Assembly (NCBI RefSeq): GCF_048323675.1
Contig: NZ_JBLWFK010000002.1
Span: 124,001 to 188,000, forward strand
Direction of reading: 5' to 3'
Source: Mangrovimicrobium sp048323675
GTDB lineage: Bacteria > Pseudomonadota > Gammaproteobacteria > Pseudomonadales > Halieaceae
DNA: 64,000 nt
Part shown: positions 58,286 through 64,000 of the stretch, piece by piece
Position numbering within the stretch: position 1 is the first letter of the stretch
How the letters are laid out: the number at the start of each line of letters is the position of its first letter
Notes under the pieces: model-generated
Told to the model about the DNA's origin: nothing
Databases searched by the model: none
Seen by the model: the letters and a program-made list of their open reading frames with translations, nothing else
Translations under genes and position numbers: made by a program

Positions 58286-59809
58286 TCAGCGATACTCCGC
58301 GGCGGTCTCGACTTCGGGGTAGCGCTCGCTCATCGGCTCCGGGTAGCCCCGGGCATCGATGATACAGGCGTGGGAGCGGTTGAACTGCCGCGGATGATTG
58401 ACCCCGCAGGAGTGGGCGATGATCTCCACTTCGTGGCGCATGTTGCGGGCGAAATTCGCCACGCGCACGGCCTTGTCCGTGGGGTCCAGCCCCTTCTGTA
58501 AATCCGTATCGTGGGTGGTGACGCCGGTGGGGCAGGTATTGCGATTGCATTGCATGGCCTGGATACAGCCCAGCGAAAACATGAAACCGCGCGCCGTATT
58601 GACGCTGTCCGCGCCCAGGCACAGGGCGGTGGCCACATCGACCGGGTTGATCAGCTTGCCCGAGGCGATGATCCGCACCCGGTCACGCAGCCCGTAATAG
58701 GTCAGTTTGTCCGCCAGCAGCGGCAGGCTGCGGCGAATCGGCAGGCCCATATTGTCGATCAGGCTTTGCGGTGCGGCGCCACTGCCACCGTCTCCGCTGT
58801 CCACCGTGAAAAAGTCCGGGGCATACTGCAGCCCGCGCTGCCGTATGCGCTGGCACATGTCATCCAGCCAGGCGGAATGCCCGATGACCGCCTTGATGCC
58901 GGTCGGCTTGCCGCTCACCTCGCGCACGTGGTGAATCATGTCCAGCAGGTCGTCCACCGAGTTGATCTCGGGATGGCGGTTGGGACTGATGGAATCCTGG
59001 CCCGCGGGAATGCCGCGGGTGGTGGCGATCAGGTCGGTCACCTTGATGCCGGGGAGTATGCCGCCCTTGCCGGGCTTCGCACCCTGGGAGAGCTTGATCT
59101 CGAACATGCGAACCTGCTCGATGGCCGCGATCTCGGCCAGCTTCTCGTCACTGAGCCCGCCGTGTTCATCGCGCACGCCGTACTTGGCAGTACCGATCTG
59201 GAACACGATGTCGCAGCCGCCCTGCAGGTGATAGGGCGACAGCCCGCCCTCGCCGGTATTCAGCCACACCCCCGATTGTCCCGCCCCGTGTGACAACGCG
59301 GTGATCGCCGGGGCGGAGAGGGCGCCGAAACTCATCGCCGAGATGTTGAAGAACGAGTTGCTGAGGTAGGGTATACGGGCATAGCCCTGGCCGAACCAGA
59401 GTTCGTCGCCCCCGTGTATTTCCCCCTCCAGCGGCGCCAGCAGGGTGTTGAGGAAAATTACCTGGCCGGGCTGGTTCATCGGCTGCGTGGAGCCGAAGGC
59501 CACCGTGGAGTCGAGGTTCTTGGCGGCCCGGTAGACCCAGGTGCGCTGGGCGCGGTTGAAGGGCAGTTCCTCCCGGTCGAGGGCGAAGAAATACTGGCGA
59601 AAGAATTCCCCGAGGTGCTCGAAGAGATAGCGGAAGCGCCCGAGCACCGGGTAGTTGCGGCGAACCGCGTGTTTGGTCTGGGTGACATCGGCGATGTACA
59701 TCCAGGCCAGCCAGACCAGGAAACCCAGTATGGCCAGCACCACCATCAGCGAACTGATCTCGATAAAATCGATGGTGAAGTTACGCAGGGTGCTCGACTG
59801 GATATCCAC
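58286..59809 (-). CDS. FMN-binding glutamate-synthase-like protein
   Basis: A 507-residue protein. An N-terminal membrane helix (ISSLMVVLAILGFLVWLAWMYIA) precedes a GltB-like (beta/alpha)8 FMN domain: SAMSFGALSAPAITALSHGA, GEGGLSPYH, KLSQGAKPGKGGILPG and VDSGDGGSGAAPQSL. The 3Fe-4S cysteines are in GCIQAMQCNRNTCPTG. It lacks the amidotransferase domain of true glutamate synthase, so it is a stand-alone synthase-domain homologue with an uncertain substrate, attached to the membrane. Confidence 0.93.
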   Translation of the reverse strand: MDIQSSTLRNFTIDFIEISSLMVVLAILGFLVWLAWMYIADVTQTKHAVRRNYPVLGRFRYLFEHLGEFFRQYFFALDREELPFNRAQRTWVYRAAKNLDSTVAFGSTQPMNQPGQVIFLNTLLAPLEGEIHGGDELWFGQGYARIPYLSNSFFNISAMSFGALSAPAITALSHGAGQSGVWLNTGEGGLSPYHLQGGCDIVFQIGTAKYGVRDEHGGLSDEKLAEIAAIEQVRMFEIKLSQGAKPGKGGILPGIKVTDLIATTRGIPAGQDSISPNRHPEINSVDDLLDMIHHVREVSGKPTGIKAVIGHSAWLDDMCQRIRQRGLQYAPDFFTVDSGDGGSGAAPQSLIDNMGLPIRRSLPLLADKLTYYGLRDRVRIIASGKLINPVDVATALCLGADSVNTARGFMFSLGCIQAMQCNRNTCPTGVTTHDTDLQKGLDPTDKAVRVANFARNMRHEVEIIAHSCGVNHPRQFNRSHACIIDARGYPEPMSERYPEVETAAEYR

Positions 59810-59867
59810 GTGGTCGCCTCATCGGTTTGCAGTGGGGCACCAGTCTAGCGGTTGCGGCAGTGATCGC

Positions 59868-60950
59868 CTAGATGTTCGCCAGCAGGCGATCGATATCGTG
59901 CTCCAGCATGGCGTTGTTCACCCGGGCGATATTGGCGGTATTCACCGATTCGGTCTGGTATTCGGACTCGGTGGTCATCCAGATGAAGTGGCCGTAGACG
60001 AGGAATACGCCGTACTGGTGCATGGCCTCGTCAAAGCCCGGCGCGTCCACGCCGTTGTCCCGCAGCGCGTCCAGGTAGTGCTGTACCAGGGCCCCTTCCC
60101 AGCGCGGCCGGTCGGCGCTGTCGACGGACGCGGAGATATGGTAGGAGACCTCGATCATGCCCGGGCCGCGGCTGGCGAGGGTGTCGAAGAAACCGGGGGT
60201 GCCGTCTGCCGCGATGAACAGGTTGCCCAGGTGAATGTCGCCGTGCAGTACGCTGTAGGGCAGTTGCTTGGCAAAAACCTTCATTTTCTGCCAGGCGTCC
60301 AGCATCCAGTCGCGGTCCTGGAAGCGTACCGAACAGGCCACACCGCGGGGGGATGCAATAAACCGCTGCCAGGTCGCCGGTGCGGTTTTCAGGGCGAAGA
60401 AATTGTCGACGGTGTCGAGGAAGTCGACCAGGTCTTCCCACTCGCCGCCGGCTTTTACCGAGGGACTGTCCCAGGTGCTGGCGTGGAATTTCGCCAGTAC
60501 TTCCAGGCGCCTTGCCACCTGCTCGAAAGCCTGGGGTCGGGTGGCGTGGCAGAAGGTCGCGCCGCTGGCGACGAGGTCTTCCATGATGATGATGCCCTGC
60601 TTGCCCTGGGCGTCGAAGTCGGCGAAGTAGCAGGCCGGGGCCGGCAGGGGAATGCGGGTGAGCACATCGCGATACCCGCGAACCTCGCGCTCGTGCATGT
60701 AGCCGAAATCGCGGCTGTGCGGTTCGAAGCCGCCTTTCAGGATCACCAGTTCCGGGATGCCGGCCTGTTTGCCCGCCTCGTCGAGGTCCAGCCGCAGGCG
60801 AATCTTCGAGCTGGTGCCGCGGATGGCGTCGACAAACTCGAAACCCCTCACCGTTACTTCCGGTGCGCGCTGGCGCAGCGCCGCGGTCAGCCAGTCGGCG
60901 GAAATTTGCTCTTCAGTGACAGGCAGCGGAAAGTAAGCGGCTTGGGTCAT
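59868..60950 (-). CDS. Phosphotransferase (APH/EcKinase-like)
   Basis: A 360-residue kinase-fold protein: SSKIRLRLDLDE and LVILKGGF (nucleotide-binding Lys), HEREVRGYRDVL (Glu), IIMEDL (hinge), LHGDIHLGNLFIAADG (catalytic loop) and GFFDTLASRGPGMIEVSY (metal-binding Asp). It resembles the EcKinase/DUF1679 group linked to ecdysteroid or acyl-CoA and lipid metabolism. It is followed on the chromosome by an SDR on the same strand (34 bp between), suggesting one catabolic operon. Substrate unknown. Confidence 0.88.
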   Translation of the reverse strand: MTQAAYFPLPVTEEQISADWLTAALRQRAPEVTVRGFEFVDAIRGTSSKIRLRLDLDEAGKQAGIPELVILKGGFEPHSRDFGYMHEREVRGYRDVLTRIPLPAPACYFADFDAQGKQGIIIMEDLVASGATFCHATRPQAFEQVARRLEVLAKFHASTWDSPSVKAGGEWEDLVDFLDTVDNFFALKTAPATWQRFIASPRGVACSVRFQDRDWMLDAWQKMKVFAKQLPYSVLHGDIHLGNLFIAADGTPGFFDTLASRGPGMIEVSYHISASVDSADRPRWEGALVQHYLDALRDNGVDAPGFDEAMHQYGVFLVYGHFIWMTTESEYQTESVNTANIARVNNAMLEHDIDRLLANI

Positions 60951-60984
60951 GTTTTCACTCCGTTATTGTTTTACTGGTGGTGGT

Positions 60985-61824
60985 TTACATCTGCATGGCC
61001 CGGGTCTGGGCGTCGAGAATCTGCTGGACGTGGTTGACGCTGTCGCCGACGGAAACCCCGCCGTCCACCGGGATGACGATACCGGTGACCTGTTGCGAAC
61101 GGTCACTGCCGAGGTAGAGCGCAGCTTCCGCCACGTCTTCCGCGCGGCCTTCACGCTTGATCGGCTGGTCGGCGAAGTTGATCTCGTCGAGGTCGCGCTG
61201 CAGCTGATTGAAACCGGCCTCGCTCATGCCGCCGGCGGACCAGCTGGACATGGTGGTGCGGATATGGCCCGGATTGATGATGTTCACGCGCACGTTGTGC
61301 TGGGCGAGGTCGATCGCCGCGCACTTGCTGAAATGCAGTACCGCGGCCTTGGACGCGCGGTAGGTGACCACGCCGAAACCGGCGACACTGCCGCCGATGG
61401 ACGCCGTGTTGATAATCGAGCCGCCGCCGTGTTTCGCCATGTGGCGGGCGGCGCGCTGGGTGCCCAGCATCACGCCGAGCAGGTTGACGTCCATGACCTT
61501 GCGGAAATCCGTGAGGTCGTCGTCGAGGAAACTGGGGAAGAGCCGGTTGGACACTGCGGCGTTGTTGAACATGATATGCAGGCCGCCGAAGGTCTCCACG
61601 GCAAAATCCACCACGCCCTGGACGTCCGCCTCGCTGGAGACATCGGTGCGGCGATAGCGAACCCGCTCGCCGAGCGCTTCCGCCAGCTGTGGGCCGCGCT
61701 CGTCGTCGACGTCAGCGATGACGACGCTGGCGCCTTCGCGGGCAAACAGTTCCACACTGGCGCGGCCGATGCCGCTGGCGCCGCCGGTTACGATGGCGAC
61801 CTTTCCTGCCAGTTCCTCTCTCAT
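60985..61824 (-). CDS. Short-chain dehydrogenase/reductase
   Basis: A 279-residue classical SDR: TGGASGIG NAD(P)-binding motif, NNAAVSNR, the catalytic Ser/Tyr/Lys as NTASIGGSVAG...TYRASKAAVLHFS, and INPGHIRT. ATG 61824 starts the usual 'MREELAGKVAIVTG' N-terminus. It is upstream of the phosphotransferase, likely in the same operon. A hydroxysteroid or other secondary alcohol is a plausible substrate, but this is inference. Confidence 0.93.
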   Translation of the reverse strand: MREELAGKVAIVTGGASGIGRASVELFAREGASVVIADVDDERGPQLAEALGERVRYRRTDVSSEADVQGVVDFAVETFGGLHIMFNNAAVSNRLFPSFLDDDLTDFRKVMDVNLLGVMLGTQRAARHMAKHGGGSIINTASIGGSVAGFGVVTYRASKAAVLHFSKCAAIDLAQHNVRVNIINPGHIRTTMSSWSAGGMSEAGFNQLQRDLDEINFADQPIKREGRAEDVAEAALYLGSDRSQQVTGIVIPVDGGVSVGDSVNHVQQILDAQTRAMQM

Positions 61825-62004
61825 GGTGTACTCCTGATCTTGCAGTTGTGGCTGTGCGCCGCGCCGGCCTGGTGGCCGCGGGCGGGTGTCCACAGTGGTG
61901 AATGGTAGTGCTTGCTACGAGTGTTCAGCTCGATATGTCACGCACAAGTTTATACACCAGAACCCCGCTGCGTTACTGGCAATAAAACTTTACCCAGCGC
62001 GCAC

Positions 62005-63081
62005 TCAAAAGCCGGCGGCGGGCTGGCCTGCGGGGCGCTCGCTGAGGCGGAAGGATTTGGGGGTGAGGCCGGTGGCCCGCTTGAAGGCGCGGCCGAAGCT
62101 GGTCTGTTCGGCATAGCCGAGCTGGAAGGCGATTTCGTCGAGGGAGCAATCGCTCCACAACAGTGCGTGCTTGGCCAGCTTGATGCGCTCGTTCTGCACG
62201 ATCTCGGAGAACTTGATGCCCATGCGGGTCAGGCGTTTCTGCAGTGTGCGGGTCGAGGTGCCGAGGTTATCCGCGCAGTTATCCAGCGAACACTGCCCGG
62301 CGGAGAGCGCACGGCGCACGCTGGATTCCACCTGTTCCACGAAATCCACCCGGGTGTTGTTGCGCAATTGTTCCATGCAGCCGCCGAGCAGGGCGAACAG
62401 CATGCGGTTGGCCGAGGGCAGGGGGCGGTCGAGGAACTCGCTGGAGAAGGCAATGGCGTTGGCCTGTGCCCGTCCGTGCACGCGGCAGCCGAGGCGCTCC
62501 TGCAGCCGCAGGCTGTCGCCGCGGGCGACGTTGCAGGTCAGGCTGGCGTAGCTCGGGCGGAAGTTCGCACCGTCGAGCTTCTGCAGGATTTTCAGGATCA
62601 GCAGGATGCCGTGATAGTGGATCTGGGTGCGTTCGCCGACCCCGATGTGGGTATTCCAGCGCAGTTCGGCGACATCCTTGCCGGTGACCAGGTCCATTGC
62701 GCATTCCGGGGATACGGACACCTGCACATAGTCGATCAGGCAGTTCAGTGCTTCGCGCACATTGGGCGCGGCGCGGGCGAATACCAGCGCGCAGCCGTAG
62801 ACGTCCGGATCCTGCAGTTCCGCGAGGTGCATGCCGAAGAGCGGGTCCTGGAGGCGGTTGGCGCAGTGCTCGAGCAGGTTGACCGCGGTAATGCACTCGA
62901 TGTCCCGGTCCGGGTCGTCGAAGACCAGGGGGTCGATGTCGTGGAATTCGAGGATGCGGCGCGGGTCTTCGCCGAGCCGGCTGACCAGCCCGGTGAGGCC
63001 GCTGAGGTACCCCACCCGGATGCGCCCCTGGGGCGGGAGAGCTATCTCCGGTGCGGTAAAATTGGGGACGAACGGTTGCAC
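62005..63081 (-). CDS. AraC-family regulator (arabinose-binding-like N-domain)
   Basis: A 358-residue regulator. The N-terminal domain (GLTGLVSRLGEDPRRILEF..., the HCANRLQDPLFGMHLAE block) is the OruR/'arabinose-binding domain' type, and the C-terminal double HTH is DNCADNLGTSTRTLQKRLTR...IKLAKHALLWSDCSLDEIAFQLGYAEQTSFGRAFKRATGLTPKSFR. GTG 63081 is chosen because GGGAGGA lies six bases upstream; the longer frame has no site. It lies between and probably controls the SDR/kinase operon or the PhyH gene. Confidence 0.92.
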   Translation of the reverse strand: MQPFVPNFTAPEIALPPQGRIRVGYLSGLTGLVSRLGEDPRRILEFHDIDPLVFDDPDRDIECITAVNLLEHCANRLQDPLFGMHLAELQDPDVYGCALVFARAAPNVREALNCLIDYVQVSVSPECAMDLVTGKDVAELRWNTHIGVGERTQIHYHGILLILKILQKLDGANFRPSYASLTCNVARGDSLRLQERLGCRVHGRAQANAIAFSSEFLDRPLPSANRMLFALLGGCMEQLRNNTRVDFVEQVESSVRRALSAGQCSLDNCADNLGTSTRTLQKRLTRMGIKFSEIVQNERIKLAKHALLWSDCSLDEIAFQLGYAEQTSFGRAFKRATGLTPKSFRLSERPAGQPAAGF

Positions 63082-63202
63082 GTAAATCCTCCCAGCCCCA
63101 GCGCGGGTGCAGTGACCACCGGCCATTGCCCGCGTGCAGCCTGGCTATTTTCTATTGTTATGTGGCGTTAGCTTATCCCCAGTACAGCGACTGTGCAACT
63201 GC

Positions 63203-64000
63203 TCAGTCACTGCCCCGGGCCAGGGTGGGAAAGCGGTCTTCGTCCAGTAGCTGGTAGGGTTTCAGGTGCGACGGGTCGAAGGCCTCGGGCGGGGCACCGT
63301 TCCAGTGGGCATCCGCCGGGAGCATGGAGGTGATCAGCGCCCAGCGCGGCGTATCCGACAGGTTGGCGCCGGCGCCGTGCACTGTCAGGTGGTTGTGGAC
63401 CGTGACATCGCCCAGTTCATAGGTCATCGGCTCCGAGACCTCGAGGTCCAGCAGTTCCGGCCAGACTTCGGTTATGTCGCGACCCTCGTAGGCGGTGTAG
63501 TTACCGAGAACACCCATCTTGTGGGAGCCGTTGATAAAGGACATGGTGCCTTTCTCCGGCCCACAGGGCTGCAGGGGAATCCAGAACTGCATGCCGCCGG
63601 AACGGTCCATGGCAAAGGTGATGAAGTCCTGGTGGAAACTGGTGGGGCCATTGCCGCCGCGCGCCGATGCCTTGCCCGCCGGCAGCTTGGGTACGAAGGT
63701 GTCGAAGAAATAGCGGACGCCGGTGCCGCACTTGCGATTCATCAGCAACTTCGCGTTTTCCGCAACCGCGATCAGCAGTGCCTTCAGTTCGGGCACGTCC
63801 AGGCCGCCACAGGGAAAGGGGTTGAAGTAGGGTTGGCGGATACCGAAATCCTCGTTGCTGGCACCGTCCTCGCCCATCAGCATGATGCCGCGATCGAGCA
63901 GCGCCTGGACGATGGCCGGGCGCAGGAAACCCCTGAGTTTCACCCAGCCGTGCTCGTCGTAGAAAGCGATTTCTTCCGCGCTGACCGTGCGGCAGGGACT
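63203..64000 (-). CDS. Phytanoyl-CoA dioxygenase (PhyH) family protein, partial
   Basis: The last about 265 residues of a protein that continues beyond the right edge. The frame enters as '...SAEEIAFYDEHGWVKLRGFL', the standard PhyH N-terminal region. The Fe(II) ligands are SFHQDFITFAM (His-x-Asp), preceded by the conserved region RYFFDTFVPKLP, and VTVHNHLTVHGAGANLSDTPRWALI (His, then Arg for 2-oxoglutarate); LQPCGPEKGTMSFINGSHK is typical. It should alpha-hydroxylate an acyl or related lipophilic substrate. Confidence 0.92.
   Translation of the reverse strand, partial: SPCRTVSAEEIAFYDEHGWVKLRGFLRPAIVQALLDRGIMLMGEDGASNEDFGIRQPYFNPFPCGGLDVPELKALLIAVAENAKLLMNRKCGTGVRYFFDTFVPKLPAGKASARGGNGPTSFHQDFITFAMDRSGGMQFWIPLQPCGPEKGTMSFINGSHKMGVLGNYTAYEGRDITEVWPELLDLEVSEPMTYELGDVTVHNHLTVHGAGANLSDTPRWALITSMLPADAHWNGAPPEAFDPSHLKPYQLLDEDRFPTLARGSD

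Overview
The window looks like a chromosomal segment of a marine, aerobic, GC-rich gammaproteobacterium. The best guess is the Halieaceae/Cellvibrionales side (Haliea or Halioglobus relatives); this is inferred from gene content, not from a marker gene. Supporting content: both aconitases (AcnA, AcnB), FumC, the lpxH-ppiB-glnS-cysS block, tRNAs ending in encoded CCA, several P450s, phytanoyl-CoA-dioxygenase/SDR/phosphotransferase genes of a lipid or sterol type, and exosortase-H-type sorting signals. Nearly all genes are GC-rich; the 9.3-11.5 kb gene and parts of 42-47 kb are clearly more AT-rich.

Layout. 0-2.6 kb: two cytochrome P450s (one cut by the left edge), a [2Fe-2S] ferredoxin and a divergent TetR regulator. 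2.7-11.5 kb: accessory region with a decayed tyrosine integrase, a secreted protein with an internal exosortase-type signal, a lipoprotein M1 aminopeptidase, a small membrane protein and a 730-residue AT-rich putative multidomain nuclease (Mrr-like + winged helix + PIN-like). All are embedded in a dense family of REPIN-like elements whose ends are AAAAGGG/CCCTTTT hairpins. 11.7-15.6 kb: acnB, a DUF1289 gene and miaE. 15.7-25.5 kb: a sulfide-oxidation block with a FisR-type sigma-54 activator, divergent cydAB (CIO-type bd oxidase), then persulfide dioxygenase, a sulfurtransferase-like/SQR fusion, SulP, OsmC and two YeeE/YedE-type sulfur transporters. Good sigma-54 promoters (GG-N10-GC) precede both cydAB and the dioxygenase-SQR operon. 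25.5-25.9 kb holds only nested inverted repeats.

25.9-36 kb: lpxH, ppiB, glnS, cysS, a secreted choice-of-anchor protein with an IPTL-type tail, a Na/Pi cotransporter, an MFS transporter and folD. 36-42 kb: tRNA-Pro, tRNA-His and tRNA-Arg interleaved with a P450 carrying an unusual C-terminal domain, a 2OG-Fe(II) oxygenase with a SEC-C-like start, an SRAP peptidase, a LysR regulator and a TPR protein. 42-49 kb: small hypothetical, secreted and lipoprotein genes. 49-53 kb: fumC and acnA. 53.7-58 kb: ECF sigma and anti-sigma, a divergent subtilisin-like protease with a long Val/Glu repeat pro-region, and an outer-membrane beta-barrel. 58-64 kb: FMN glutamate-synthase-like protein, phosphotransferase, SDR, AraC regulator and a phytanoyl-CoA dioxygenase cut by the right edge.

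Most worth follow-up: the solitary Mrr-like/PIN-like protein inside the repeat field, the REPIN-like family itself, the apparent inclusion of a bd oxidase in a persulfide-sensing sigma-54 regulon, the P450 fusion, and the Val/Glu-repeat subtilase beside an ECF sigma system. All functions are read from motifs; no database search was run.
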